Counted from the stretch's first letter, positions 35,519 through 44,843 are shown. The stretch: DNA of 64,000 nt from Chloroflexota bacterium (GCA_013112725.1 JABFFZ010000009.1:1-64000), one strand, 5' to 3'. A program made the numbers and translations. The notes: generated by a model not told the origin, from the sequence alone.

Positions 35519-35869
35519 ATGCTGCGTTATTTTGTAATTCCTGGCATCATTGCTCTGGTTGGGGCGTTGGTGTTGATGCAACTGATTGATGTGTTGACTG
35601 CGCTATGGGCATGGCTGATCAGTATTACCATTGTTACATTTTTCACCTATGGCTACGACAAACTGATTGCCGGGTCGGCGCGTTTGCGGGTACCGGAAAA
35701 TACGCTGTTGGCGCTGGCCTTTGTTGGTGGTACCGTAGGCGCATTGGCCGGCATGGCTTTGTTTCACCATAAAACCAGTAAACGTTCATTTCAACTGAAA
35801 CTGGTGATCGTGTTACTGGTTCAGGTGACCCTGCTGGTGCTGTATATCGTCTATACAAACCGCACATGA
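35519..35869 (+). CDS. DUF1294 family membrane protein
   Basis: A 116-residue protein with four helices. The family signature is clear: YGYDKLIAGSARLRVPENTLLALAFVGGTVGALAGMALFHHKTSKRSF. Function unknown; in other bacteria sometimes fused to a cold-shock domain. ATG 35519 follows TTTGGAGAATTTT. Its stop overlaps the following permease start by ATGA, showing translational coupling to the ABC permease. Confidence 0.85.
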   Translation: MLRYFVIPGIIALVGALVLMQLIDVLTALWAWLISITIVTFFTYGYDKLIAGSARLRVPENTLLALAFVGGTVGALAGMALFHHKTSKRSFQLKLVIVLLVQVTLLVLYIVYTNRT

Positions 35870-36768
35870 ACAACGGAATTATTAGCCGGTTGTCGCTGCG
35901 GCGCTACCACGTGCAGATCTGGCTGTTTGTGGTTCCATTTTTGTTGGGAGCAATGGTACTGACCATTTTACCGGCGCTGGCAACAGTGGCCGTGGCTTTT
36001 ACCAACTACAATGCGGTGGCTGCTCCCACCTGGGCCGGCATGGATAACTTCATGCGGCTGCTCAGTTCGGTGTATGTACGCATTTCGTTGCGCAACACGA
36101 TTTATTTCCTGGCATTAGCCGTGCCGTTACGTTTGCTGGGGGCGCTGCTGTTGGCGCTGCTGCTACAATCGGAGCGGCGTGGGTTTGGTTTGCACCGGGC
36201 GGCCGTTTACCTGCCCACCGTTATCCCCGAAGTGGCCTACGCACTGATCTGGTTGTGGATACTTAATCCGGTGTATGGGCCGCTGAATATGCTCCTTGCC
36301 GGACTGGGGGTTCAGGGGCCGGCCTGGTTAACAGAGCCGGGCACAGCCCGTTTTTCCATTGTGCTGCTCTCGCTGTTTACCATTGGTGAAGGGTTTGTCA
36401 TTTTGCTCACCGGCTTGCGCACCATTCCCCGCTCCTATTATGAGGCGGCGCGGGTGGATGGGGCCACGGCCTGGCAGTCGTTCTGGCGCATTACCCTGCC
36501 GTTGATCTTGCCCTGGCTACTGCTGCTGACCTTTCGGGATATGGTGATCAGCCTGCAAAATACGTTTACGCCGTCGTTTGTGCTGACGTATGGTGGGCCG
36601 TATTACGCCACGACCTTTGTGCCGTTGCTGTTGTATGAACTGGCCTTTGATTTTTTTGATTTTGGCATGGCGGCGGCTTTGTTACTTTTTACCTACCTGG
36701 TGATAGGCTTGATTATTATGGGCATTTTGAACCTGGTGGGGTCAGAGCGGGGAGCAGATGATTTTTGA
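35866..36768 (+). CDS. Sugar ABC transporter permease, MalF-type
   Basis: A 300-residue inner-membrane permease with six helices. The EAA loop that contacts the ATPase reads YYEAARVDGATAWQSFWRITLPLI (~202-225). The family imports oligosaccharides or glycerol-phosphate. It overlaps DUF1294 by four bases. The MalG partner follows at 36980, but the gap is filled by two mobile/repeat elements. No binding protein or MsmX-type ATPase is found in the window. Confidence 0.93.
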   Translation: MNNGIISRLSLRRYHVQIWLFVVPFLLGAMVLTILPALATVAVAFTNYNAVAAPTWAGMDNFMRLLSSVYVRISLRNTIYFLALAVPLRLLGALLLALLLQSERRGFGLHRAAVYLPTVIPEVAYALIWLWILNPVYGPLNMLLAGLGVQGPAWLTEPGTARFSIVLLSLFTIGEGFVILLTGLRTIPRSYYEAARVDGATAWQSFWRITLPLILPWLLLLTFRDMVISLQNTFTPSFVLTYGGPYYATTFVPLLLYELAFDFFDFGMAAALLLFTYLVIGLIIMGILNLVGSERGADDF

Positions 36769-36802
36769 GATTGAAGTATGGGGATATTGGGGTATTTTGA
36801 GT

Positions 36803-36883
36803 ATAAGCGTTCAGACTTGACAAGTTTATTACCAGAGGCAGTTGCCGTTATTCAGGCGCAAAAACTGGTCAAGTCTCCAGAGG
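36803..36883 (+). mobile_element. IS66-like MITE, copy 3 (3' truncated)
   Basis: Matches subfamily A from ATAAGCGTTCAG (first G changed to A) through the inner palindrome to CCAGAGG, where homology stops and the second repeat element begins. The CTGAAC...TTAC end and a target duplication are missing. It separates two permease genes that are normally adjacent. Confidence 0.8.
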
Positions 36884-36950
36884 CTTATGAAAATGATATT
36901 TCCACTTGTGCGTATCAGACATCCGAGTTCCCAAGGAAATCGGATATCTG
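36884..36950 (-). repeat. ATCCGATTTC hairpin element, copy 4 (reversed), fused to the MITE
   Basis: On the minus strand it reads CAGATATCCGATTTC, hairpin, GTCTGATACGCACAAGTGG, then ATATCATTTTCATAAG: the same hairpin and tail as at 4426 and 17985. It directly abuts the truncated MITE. Confidence 0.75.
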
Positions 36951-36979
36951 GTCGCCATTCAAGCTTAATCCGTTATTGA

Positions 36980-37816
36980 ATGGCAATGAAAAAACTAAAA
37001 AGCATGATTCACCATAGTTTGGGCTGGGTTTTAACGGCCGTATTCCTGCTCCCTCTCCTCTGGGTGTTGGTCGCCTCGCTGCGCCAGGTGGGGCTGCCGC
37101 CGCCGACCACAGTGGAGTGGTATCAGCCTGACCCTCAATGGCAAAACTACCAGACTATTTTTGAGCGGGTACCGATGACGCGTTATTTACAAAATTCGCT
37201 GGTAGTGGTGGCTACGGCCGTGCCCCTTACCCTGATTATTGCCTCCATGGCCGGGTTTGGCATCAGCCAGTTACCGGTCAGGCCGCGCCGCCAGTTGGTG
37301 TATGTTAGCATTGCCCTGCTCATTGTGCCTGCGGCGGCTGTCTGGCTGTTTCGCTTCCAGATTTTGCGCTGGATGGGATTGCTCGATTCCCTCTGGGCAC
37401 TCATTTTGCCCGCTTTCACCGGCAGCAACGCCCTGTTTGTGCTGTTATTTTACTGGACGTTCCGGCGTATACCGGGGGAAATGTTTGAAGCGGCGCAACT
37501 GGATGGGGCTACGGCCGTGACTATCTGGTGGCGGTTGGCCTTACCTCTGGCCCGCCCTACCATTGTTGGCGTCACCGTCCTCACCTTTGTCATGTATTGG
37601 AGCGACTTCATCAGCCCCATCCTTTACATTTTTAGCCCACGTTATTACACACTGGCTGTGGGGCTGCAAATCCTCAACCAGCTAGACCGCACCAACTGGC
37701 CCTTGCTGATGGCCGGGGCCGTGGTCATGACCGCACCGGTGATTTTGATGTTTTTCATCTTGCAGCGATTTTTCTTACATGATCTTTCGCTGTCTAATCT
37801 GTTTGAGAAAAATTGA
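36980..37816 (+). CDS. Sugar ABC transporter permease, MalG-type
   Basis: A 278-residue permease with six helices; EAA loop MFEAAQLDGATAVTIWWRLALPLARP (~172-197). It forms the heterodimeric channel with the MalF-type protein at 35866. Start is not sharp: ATG 36980, 36986 and 37004 are all in frame, without a clear Shine-Dalgarno, possibly because the inserted repeats replaced the original leader. Last gene before the tRNA cluster. Confidence 0.92.
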   Translation: MAMKKLKSMIHHSLGWVLTAVFLLPLLWVLVASLRQVGLPPPTTVEWYQPDPQWQNYQTIFERVPMTRYLQNSLVVVATAVPLTLIIASMAGFGISQLPVRPRRQLVYVSIALLIVPAAAVWLFRFQILRWMGLLDSLWALILPAFTGSNALFVLLFYWTFRRIPGEMFEAAQLDGATAVTIWWRLALPLARPTIVGVTVLTFVMYWSDFISPILYIFSPRYYTLAVGLQILNQLDRTNWPLLMAGAVVMTAPVILMFFILQRFFLHDLSLSNLFEKN

Positions 37817-37837
37817 GGTCGGGTACCCTAAAAAGAC

Positions 37838-37932
37838 GTAAGCGTTCAGACTTGACAAGTTTATTACCAGAAGCGGTTGCCGCAATTCAGGCGCAAAAAC
37901 TTGTCAAGTCCCCAGAGGAACTGAACGGTTAC
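37838..37932 (+). mobile_element. IS66-like MITE, copy 4 (subfamily A, 95 bp)
   Basis: GTAAGCGTTCAG ... CTGAACGGTTAC with inner AGACTTGACAAGTTT palindrome. Flanked by AAAAAGAC (37830-37837) and AAAAAGAT (37933-37940), an 8-bp duplication with one mismatch. Inserted between the permease stop and its terminator. Confidence 0.88.
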
Positions 37933-37944
37933 AAAAAGATAAAC

Positions 37945-37981
37945 AAAACCGCCTCTGAACTAAATGCTCAGAGGCGGTTTT
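37945..37981. terminator. Bidirectional rho-independent terminator
   Basis: Perfect 14-bp stem (AAAACCGCCTCTGA and complement) with a 9-nt loop and T/A tracts on both sides. It serves the ABC permease on the plus strand and the tRNA cluster on the minus strand. Confidence 0.88.
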
Positions 37982-37988
37982 ATGGCAG

Positions 37989-38062
37989 TACGCCCTGAGA
38001 GATTCGAACTCCCGACCTTCTGGTTCGTAGCCAGACGCTCTAATCCACTGAGCTAAGGGCGC
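37989..38062 (-). tRNA. tRNA-Arg (ACG)
   Basis: Acceptor GCGCCCT pairs with AGGGCGT (one G-T). D-arm TAGCTCAGTGGATTAGAGC, anticodon loop CTACGAA, T-arm GTTCGAATC. Anticodon ACG reads CGN codons after inosine modification. CCA is not encoded. Last gene of a three-tRNA cluster. Confidence 0.93.
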
Positions 38063-38067
38063 GTGTT

Positions 38068-38123
38068 TGAATTGGTAATCCGTAATTGGTTATTGATTAT
38101 CGTTCGCCGATAACCGATTACCG
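38068..38123. repeat. Word-repeat hairpin between tRNA genes
   Basis: GGTAATCCGTAATTGGTTATTGATTATCG with complementary CGATAACCGATTACC. It lies in the spacer between tRNA-Arg and tRNA-Ser(GCT), so it would form a hairpin in the tRNA precursor. Confidence 0.55.
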
Positions 38124-38130
38124 AAAAAGG

Positions 38131-38221
38131 CGGGGAGGAAGGGATTCGAACCCTTGAACGGCTTTTAACGGCCGTTAACCGCTTAGCAGGCGGCCCCATT
38201 CGACCACTCTGGCACCTCCCC
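38131..38221 (-). tRNA. tRNA-Ser (GCT)
   Basis: Acceptor GGGGAGG/CCTCCCC, anticodon loop CTGCTAA (anticodon GCT, codons AGC/AGU), T-arm GGGTTCGAATCCC. The long variable arm has stem AACGGC/GCCGTT and contains the ACGGCCGT octamer that is over-represented in this genome. CCA not encoded. Confidence 0.93.
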
Positions 38222-38243
38222 AATTTGTTGTTAATAATGATGC

Positions 38244-38333
<90 letters not shown>

Positions 38334-38402
38334 ATTGGAGGATATATTCCTTTTGTTAAGACCGATTTTTCACCAGTCAGACAAGTGTAAAACCGAAGGC
38401 GG

Positions 38403-38431
38403 AGTATAACACGGCCATCTGGCAGTGTCAA
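38403..38431 (-). promoter_or_regulatory. Promoter of the tRNA-Ser/Ser/Arg cluster
   Basis: Minus strand TTGACA (38426-38431), 17-nt spacer, TATACT (38403-38408), about 70 bases upstream of tRNA-Ser(TGA). Consensus -35 and a strong -10, as expected for stable RNA. Confidence 0.85.
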
Positions 38432-38489
38432 AAAGCGCGGGTAGCCTAGTTGTGACGGCTGGCGTACAATTTCTTTAGGTTTTGTTTAT

Positions 38490-38545
38490 GTAGTGGCTGG
38501 TGGTTAGTGGCTGGTAGAATCACCAGCCACTAACCACAATTTTCA
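38490..38545. repeat. Word-repeat hairpin (GTGGCTGGTGGTTA type)
   Basis: Left GTAGTGGCTGGTGGTTAGTGGCTGGT, right ACCAGCCACTAACCAC, ahead of the oxidase gene. Same words as 18738 and 46147. Confidence 0.65.
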
Positions 38546-38556
38546 GGTCAAGTGAA

Positions 38557-39927
38557 ATGAAAGCAGATCTGCTGGCACAATTGGTAAATGTTTTGGGTGA
38601 AGAGCGTGTATCGGTAACGGAAGCGGATCGGCTGTTACACGGCCGTGACCAATCCGCCCACCCCCCGCACCTGCCTGACGCCGTGGTCTGGCCCCACACC
38701 ACTGCCGAAGTGAGTGCCATTCTCAAGCTGGCCAACGAGCGGCGAACACCCATTGTTGGTTGGGGGGCGGGCAGTAGCCTGGAAGGAAATCCCATCCCTC
38801 TCAGGGGTGGCATTGTGGTGGATTTTCAACAGATGAACCAGATTGTGGCCGTACATGCCGCCGATTTTCAAGCAGTGGTGCAGCCGGGCATCTTCTACAA
38901 AGATATGAACAAGATTCTGGGGCGGCATGGCCTCTTTTTTGCGCCAGACCCCGGCGCGAATGCCAGTATTGGCGGCATGATTGCCAATAACGCCGCCGGT
39001 ACTCGCACGGTGAAGTATGGCGCTACGCGGGATAATGTGTTGGCGCTGGAAGTGGTGTTAGCCAATGGCGACATTATCCGTACCGGCTCCCGCTCGGTGA
39101 AACAGTCGGCCGGGTATGACCTGACCCACCTGATCATCGGTTCAGAGGGCACATTGGGGCTGGTGACGGAGGCCACACTCAAGCTTGCGCCCCTGCCGGA
39201 ACATTTTAGCGCCGTGTTGGCTACCTTTAGCAGCACGGCCGTTGCCGCAGCTGCCGTTTACCACATCATTGGTTCTGGTCTAGGGCCGGCGGCGTTGGAA
39301 TTGCTGGATGCTGCCGCCATTACCTATATGAACCTGGATGAGGCCATTAACTTGCCGGTGGCCCCCACCTTGCTTATGGAGTTTCATGGGCCAACGGTGG
39401 AAACGCTGCAAACTGAACTGGCATTGGTACAGGAAATCTGCACCGATGGCGGCGCTACCCATTTTAGCGCCGGAGTGGGGCGGGAAGAGCGGGATCGGCT
39501 GTGGCACGGCCGTCACCAACTGGGTGAAATTCTTTTCCGCGCCCATCCTGGTGAACGGTATCTCATCACCGATGTGGCCGTGCCTATCTCCCACTACCCG
39601 GAACTGGCGGCATACACAGCCGACCTGATGAGCCGCATGGGCCTGCAAGGGGCGCTGTTTGGTCATGCCGGTGATGGCAACCTGCACACCGTCGTCTTTC
39701 CTCCGGCAGACAATCTGGCGATAGATTTACACTCATTTAATGATCAGGTGGTGGAAAAGGCGCTGCGGTTGGATGGCACCTGTACCGGGGAACACGGCGT
39801 GGGTATTGGCAAACAAAAATATATGGTGTATGAACATGGCGAAACGGCCATCGGCGTCATGCGCCAGATTAAAAACCTGCTAGACCCACATGGCATTTTG
39901 AATCCTGGCAAAGTGTTGGGAGATTGA
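38557..39927 (+). CDS. FAD-linked oxidase, GlcD / D-lactate dehydrogenase-like
   Basis: A 456-residue protein. The PCMH FAD-binding domain (~35-215) has PIVGWGAGSSLEGN, APDPGANASIGGMIANNAAGT and GSEGTLGLVTEATLKL. The C-terminal FAD-oxidase domain has FGHAGDGNLHTV and GTCTGEHGVGIGKQKYM. It oxidises D-2-hydroxy acids such as glycolate or D-lactate to the 2-keto acid. GlcE/GlcF subunits are absent here, so it may work alone or with distant partners. ATG 38557 is the only good start. Confidence 0.93.
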   Translation: MKADLLAQLVNVLGEERVSVTEADRLLHGRDQSAHPPHLPDAVVWPHTTAEVSAILKLANERRTPIVGWGAGSSLEGNPIPLRGGIVVDFQQMNQIVAVHAADFQAVVQPGIFYKDMNKILGRHGLFFAPDPGANASIGGMIANNAAGTRTVKYGATRDNVLALEVVLANGDIIRTGSRSVKQSAGYDLTHLIIGSEGTLGLVTEATLKLAPLPEHFSAVLATFSSTAVAAAAVYHIIGSGLGPAALELLDAAAITYMNLDEAINLPVAPTLLMEFHGPTVETLQTELALVQEICTDGGATHFSAGVGREERDRLWHGRHQLGEILFRAHPGERYLITDVAVPISHYPELAAYTADLMSRMGLQGALFGHAGDGNLHTVVFPPADNLAIDLHSFNDQVVEKALRLDGTCTGEHGVGIGKQKYMVYEHGETAIGVMRQIKNLLDPHGILNPGKVLGD

Positions 39928-39960
39928 TAATCTCCCAATCCCCAATTTCCCAATCTCCTC
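39926..39960. repeat. AATCTCCCAATC word repeat
   Basis: GATAATCTCCCAATCCCCAATTTCCCAATCTCC follows the oxidase stop. Words of the GGAGATTGGG type recur at 22655 and 59454. Confidence 0.5.
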
Positions 39961-39980
39961 TTTATTTAGACCCCGCTCAC

Positions 39981-42770
39981 ATGAGACTATTTTATCGCCA
40001 TCTCACATTCAAAATAGGCGCTACCATCATCCTGGTGGAACTGTTGGTTTTGGCTGTGGTTGGCTCGCTGCTGCTGCGTCAATTTTCACGCCATTTTCAA
40101 GCCGGCATGGAATCCCGCCTGCTCATACCGGCGGCCATTGTGGAAGCAAACCGGGCCAGCCTGACCATGTTTAATGACCGGGCGACCATTGAACAACTGG
40201 TGGGTGCGCCTGTTTCTAACGCTTTCGTCAGCTCCAGCAACAATACCATCATTTATGCCATTGACCGTGAGATGATTGGCAAGCAGGTGACGCAGACAGT
40301 GGGGCTGAATGCCGACTGGTTTACACTTGAGAATCCCGGCGGTATCTTTCTACGAAGGGCCAATGAAGTAGCCAGTGTTGTGCCTGTGATGAGCGGTGAT
40401 GGTTCACGGCCGTTCTTTTTTGTGTATGTGCAGGCATCCGCTGCGCAGTATCAGGCCGAAGAAACCCGGCTGGTGGTAACCATTGTAGCCAGCGCCCTAC
40501 TGGTTTTGGGGTTGACATCCCTCATTTTGTTCCTGGCTATTGACCAGTTAGCGCTGCGGCGGGTCACGGCCGTGCGTCAGGTACTTCACACGGCCCAAAC
40601 CGGCCGCCTGTCGGTCCGTATTGCCCCGCCCATTGAAGATGACGAAATTGGTGACTTGCAGCACAGCGTCAACAACCTGATCCAACAACTTCAAGAAATG
40701 GTGGAAGACCTCACCCGGCGTATCGCCGAACAACGTCTGACCGAAGCCGCTCTGCGCCAGAGCGAAGAAAAATACCGCGACTTCGTTGAAGGCAGCCACG
40801 ATCTCATAGTACAGATAGACAAAAGCGGGCAGTTCATCTACGTGAACCATGCCGCCGAGCAAATTTATGGTTTATCACAGGAATTGCTGGTTGGTTCCTC
40901 AGCCTTTAGTTTTCTGCACCCGGATGACCAGGAACGCACCGAAATGGGCTTTTTGGAATGGATCCGGGGGCATGTGCCCCACGTCACTTTTGAAAACCGG
41001 CAGGTTAGCAAAACAGGCGCCGTCTTTGACATCCTCTGGTCCATAAACGTCCATTATGATTTATACGGCAATGTACACTACGTCAATGCCACCGGCCGTG
41101 ACATTACCAGCCGCAAAACGGCCGAGAAACAGTTGCAACTGCAATCCAGCGCCCTGGCGGCCGCGCCCACCGGCATTCTCATCACCGATCAGAAAGGGCA
41201 GATTGAATGGGTAAACCCGGCGTTTACCCGGCTCACCGGTTACGATCTGGCGGATATTGCCGGCCAACATATTGGACAGGTTTATGGCGAGAATGGCGGA
41301 AACCCACTGCGTGAAGCTATCTGGCAAACGATGCAGCGCGGCGAAAAATGGCAAGGTGAATTTACAAACCGGCGCAAGGATGGCTCCTTTTATACCGAAG
41401 AAATGACGGTGACGCCGGTCTGGGATCAGGAAGGGGCCATCACCCATTTTATCGCCATTAAACAGGATTTCAGCCAGCGTAAGCAGGCTGAAGCCGAACT
41501 GCGGGCACGCGCCTCTAGCCTGGAGTTGATTGTGCGGATAGGGCGCCGGGCGACGGCTATTCTGTCGCTGGACGACCTGCTGCACGAATCGGTGAACCTG
41601 ATCAGCAGCACTTTTGCCTATTACAATGTGGTAATCCGCCTTGTGGAGGGTGAGTATGTTGTTCTCCGGGCCACCTCGCTGCCATCGCTGCAAGAGATGG
41701 AGGGGGTAGCCCGCTTGAAACTGGGGCAGGGTATTACCGGCTGGGTGGCGCAGCACGGCGCAGCGTTATTAGCGCCCGACGTGTCGTTGGAGCCACGTTA
41801 CCATGCCGAACTGAGTGAAATGGAGACGCGCTCGGAGGTGGCTGTGCCGATGGAGTTGAAAGGGGTGGTGATGGGTGTGTTGGATGCCCAAAGTGTGCAT
41901 GTTCATGCCTTTGACGAAGATGACCTGTTTACGCTGCAAGCCATCGCCGCCCAGTTAGCAGTGGCTATTGAAAATGCCCGTTTGTACGAAGCCGCGCACC
42001 AGGAGATTTTGGAGCGCCGCAATGCCGAAGAACGGCTGCAAATCTATACGGCTGAATTGGAGCGCAGTAATCGCGAATTGCAGAATCTGGCATATGTCTC
42101 CTCCCATGATTTGCAGGAGCCGTTGCGAAAGATTCAAATGTTTAGCGACCGGTTGACGGCCAGTTATGCGGCTGTGCTGGATGCGCGTGGGCAAGATTAT
42201 CTGGCCCGGATGCAAAGCGCCGCCGGGCGTATGCAACTGTTAATCGGCGATTTGCTGACTTTTTCACGGGTGTTTACCCATTCTGAGCCATTTGTGTGGG
42301 TCAATCTGACGCAAATGGTGGAGCAGTTGTTGGCGGATTTGGCGGGGCAAATTGAAGCGGTCAACGGCCGTGTCCATCTTGCCCCTTTACCCACCATTCA
42401 GGCAAACGCCACCCAAATGCAGCAATTGTTTCTGAATCTGCTCAACAATGCCCTCAAATATCACAAACCGGATGAACCCCCGGTCATCCATATCTCTGGC
42501 GAACAGTTGGCCGATAATCGCTGCCAGATTGTGGTGCAAGATAACGGCATTGGTTTTGATGAGCGGTATTTGGATCGTATCTTCACGTTGTTTCAGCGGC
42601 TGCACGGCCGTACCGAATTTACAGGCACTGGCATCGGTCTGGCCATTTGCCGCCTGATTGTGGAACAGCACGGCGGCGCCATTACCGCCACCAGCCAGCC
42701 CGGCGTAGGTGCCACCTTCATTATCACCTTGCCCATCAAACAAATTGAAACGGGAAAATTGCCTAATTGA
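39981..42770 (+). CDS. Membrane sensor histidine kinase (HAMP-PAS-PAS-GAF)
   Basis: About 929 residues. A membrane helix at ~12-35, an extracytoplasmic sensor (~36-165), and a second helix (~168-190, VTIVASALLVLGLTSLILFLAI) are followed by HAMP (~190-245), PAS (~262-380), PAS (~390-505), GAF (~525-680; GQGITGWVAQHGAALLAPDV), HisKA YVSSHDLQEPLRKIQMF with His709, and HATPase (NLLNNALKY, VQDNGIGFD, GTGIGLAICRLIVEQHGG). The DLQEPLR phospho-motif is that of phytochrome-like kinases. The upstream in-frame TTG (39924) is inside repeat DNA, so ATG 39981 is preferred. No adjacent response regulator. Confidence 0.88.
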   Translation: MRLFYRHLTFKIGATIILVELLVLAVVGSLLLRQFSRHFQAGMESRLLIPAAIVEANRASLTMFNDRATIEQLVGAPVSNAFVSSSNNTIIYAIDREMIGKQVTQTVGLNADWFTLENPGGIFLRRANEVASVVPVMSGDGSRPFFFVYVQASAAQYQAEETRLVVTIVASALLVLGLTSLILFLAIDQLALRRVTAVRQVLHTAQTGRLSVRIAPPIEDDEIGDLQHSVNNLIQQLQEMVEDLTRRIAEQRLTEAALRQSEEKYRDFVEGSHDLIVQIDKSGQFIYVNHAAEQIYGLSQELLVGSSAFSFLHPDDQERTEMGFLEWIRGHVPHVTFENRQVSKTGAVFDILWSINVHYDLYGNVHYVNATGRDITSRKTAEKQLQLQSSALAAAPTGILITDQKGQIEWVNPAFTRLTGYDLADIAGQHIGQVYGENGGNPLREAIWQTMQRGEKWQGEFTNRRKDGSFYTEEMTVTPVWDQEGAITHFIAIKQDFSQRKQAEAELRARASSLELIVRIGRRATAILSLDDLLHESVNLISSTFAYYNVVIRLVEGEYVVLRATSLPSLQEMEGVARLKLGQGITGWVAQHGAALLAPDVSLEPRYHAELSEMETRSEVAVPMELKGVVMGVLDAQSVHVHAFDEDDLFTLQAIAAQLAVAIENARLYEAAHQEILERRNAEERLQIYTAELERSNRELQNLAYVSSHDLQEPLRKIQMFSDRLTASYAAVLDARGQDYLARMQSAAGRMQLLIGDLLTFSRVFTHSEPFVWVNLTQMVEQLLADLAGQIEAVNGRVHLAPLPTIQANATQMQQLFLNLLNNALKYHKPDEPPVIHISGEQLADNRCQIVVQDNGIGFDERYLDRIFTLFQRLHGRTEFTGTGIGLAICRLIVEQHGGAITATSQPGVGATFIITLPIKQIETGKLPN

Positions 42771-42815
42771 CAGTTGCCCAATTGACAATTGTCAATTGCT
42801 CACTGAAAATTCGCA
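42762..42815. repeat. AATTGACAATT word hairpin
   Basis: GCCTAATTGACAGTTGCCCAATTGACAATTGTCAATTGCTCACTG overlaps the kinase stop and forms an AT-rich hairpin (CAATTGAC/GTCAATTG). Confidence 0.55.
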
Positions 42816-42818
42816 ACC

Positions 42819-44843
42819 ATGATTCTTCTACAAGCCAAAGGTCTGGCGCAATCATTTGGCGCCGATGGTATATTTGAAGAGATTGAACTTCGCCTGCAAG
42901 CCAAAGAGCGGGTGGGGCTGGTTGGGCCTAATGGCTGCGGCAAAACCACGCTGCTGCAAATTTTGGCGGGGCAGCAAGAGGCCAGGGAAGGGCAGATCAG
43001 CCGCGCCCCTGACCTGACGTTAGGTTATTTGCAGCAGGAAGCGGTTCTCACCTTTGCCGGGCAAGACAACACCATTTACGAAGAAATGTTGACCGTTTTT
43101 GCCACCCTGACGGCTCAGGAAGCGGCGCTGCGGGCGCTGGAGGCCCAAATGGCGGCGGGGGAGGTGATGGAGGCGGTGTTGGCTGAATACGGCCGTGTCC
43201 AGGAAGCGTATGACATTGGCGGCGGCTACCACTACCAGCAAGAGATTAAGCGGGTGTTGCTGGGGCTGGGGTTTCCGCCGCAAAGCTGGCAAACGCCGCT
43301 GGCGCACCTGAGCGGTGGGCAGAAGACGCGCGTATTGTTGGGACGGCTGCTGTTGGAACAACCGGATTTGCTGATATTGGATGAGCCTACAAACCATCTG
43401 GATGTTACGGCCGTTGAATGGCTGGAAAATACATTGCGGCAGTGGTCCGGCGCGTTGCTCATCGTCAGCCATGATCGCTACTTTCTGGATCGGGTCGTGA
43501 CGCACATCTGGGAACTGACGCCCGACCAACTGCACAGCTACAAAGGCAGCTACAGCCAATACATTGAACAGCGCGAACGCGCCTGGGCTTACGCTGCCGC
43601 CCAATTCCAGGCTGAAAAAGAGCGGTTGGAAACGGAACTCGACTTTGTGCGCAAAAATATCGCCGGCGGCAAGAGTGACATTGCCAAAGGCAAACTCAAG
43701 CGGCTAACGCGGGATATTGTGCTGCTGGAGATGTATGGAGCCACGGCCGTGCCCGGCCAAAGCTGGCTGCACATTGGCGAGCGTGTGCGTACCCTCAGCG
43801 TGAATGAAGCCGCGCAGCGGCTGCGTGACCTGCCGCCACCCACGCCCCGCCAACCGCAGATGCACATTCGCCTGAAGCCAGAACAGCGCAGCGGCCGTTT
43901 TGTGCTGCGCAGCAAGCGGTTGGAAATTGGCTACCCCGGCGTACCCCTGTTTACCAGTGATGATCTGCACCTGGAGCGGCGGGAGTGTGCGGCGCTCATT
44001 GGTCCCAATGGCAGCGGCAAAAGCACCTTTTTGCGCACGCTCATGGGGGAACTGACCCCGCTCAAGGGAAAACTCCGTTTTGGCGATGGCCTCATACACG
44101 GCTATTTTGCCCAGGGGCACGAGCAGTTGAACTTGAACCGGCGGGTGATTGATGAGCTAATGGCCCGCCAGCCGATGCCGGTGGAAAAAGCGCGCAATTT
44201 CCTGGCCCCCTACCTGTTTCGCGGTGATGATGTGTTTAAGCAGGTAAGCGACCTGAGCGGCGGCGAGCGGGGGCGGCTGGCGCTGGCGTTGCTGGCCTTG
44301 GCCGGCGCCAACTTTTTGCTTCTGGATGAACCCACCAATCATCTGGATATTCCTTCCCAGGAAGTGTTGCAAACGGTGCTGGAACAGTTTGACGGGGCGA
44401 TTATTCTGGTTTCCCATGACCGGTATCTGGTAGACCGGCTGGCGACGCAAATTTGGGAACTGCGCAACGGCCGTTTACGTGTATTCGACGGCACGTACCA
44501 GGCCTTTTTGGCCGGGCGCGCCGGGGGAGAGGCAACGGCCGTGCCTGCCAAAGTGGCTTTGCCCACCGCCGAAAAGGCGTCCCCTTCGCTGGATTGGATT
44601 GAAGAGGTCAAAACGGCTCAATCGGTTCGCTTGAGCAAACAGGAACGCCGCCAGCGCGGGCGGCATCTGCGGGAAGTGCAGGAGCAGCTTGAAGAAACGG
44701 AAGCGTGGCTGGCTCAATTGGCGCATGATATGGCACAGGCAGCGGCGGCTGGCAAGGAGGTGGACAGTCTGCGCCAGGAGCAGGCCACCGCCCAGGCAGA
44801 ATGGGAACGGCTGACGGCCGTGTTAGATGAATTACTGGCATAG
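42819..44843 (+). CDS. ABC-F family ATPase
   Basis: A 674-residue soluble protein with two ABC domains. NBD1 has GPNGCGKTT, LSGGQKTRV and LLILDEPTNHLD; NBD2 has GPNGSGKST, LSGGERGRL and FLLLDEPTNHLD. A ~80-residue charged linker lies between them, and the C-terminus (~585-674) is coiled coil (RRQRGRHLREVQEQLEETE). No membrane domain. ABC-F proteins act on ribosomes as translation factors or in antibiotic resistance; this arrangement resembles Uup/YdiF-type housekeeping forms. Substrate specificity is not predictable. Confidence 0.93.
   Translation: MILLQAKGLAQSFGADGIFEEIELRLQAKERVGLVGPNGCGKTTLLQILAGQQEAREGQISRAPDLTLGYLQQEAVLTFAGQDNTIYEEMLTVFATLTAQEAALRALEAQMAAGEVMEAVLAEYGRVQEAYDIGGGYHYQQEIKRVLLGLGFPPQSWQTPLAHLSGGQKTRVLLGRLLLEQPDLLILDEPTNHLDVTAVEWLENTLRQWSGALLIVSHDRYFLDRVVTHIWELTPDQLHSYKGSYSQYIEQRERAWAYAAAQFQAEKERLETELDFVRKNIAGGKSDIAKGKLKRLTRDIVLLEMYGATAVPGQSWLHIGERVRTLSVNEAAQRLRDLPPPTPRQPQMHIRLKPEQRSGRFVLRSKRLEIGYPGVPLFTSDDLHLERRECAALIGPNGSGKSTFLRTLMGELTPLKGKLRFGDGLIHGYFAQGHEQLNLNRRVIDELMARQPMPVEKARNFLAPYLFRGDDVFKQVSDLSGGERGRLALALLALAGANFLLLDEPTNHLDIPSQEVLQTVLEQFDGAIILVSHDRYLVDRLATQIWELRNGRLRVFDGTYQAFLAGRAGGEATAVPAKVALPTAEKASPSLDWIEEVKTAQSVRLSKQERRQRGRHLREVQEQLEETEAWLAQLAHDMAQAAAAGKEVDSLRQEQATAQAEWERLTAVLDELLA

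Noticed and set aside
36778..37017. 79-residue ORF between the two permeases
   Set aside because: It is the translation of the truncated MITE and hairpin element; similar frames appear wherever the element occurs.
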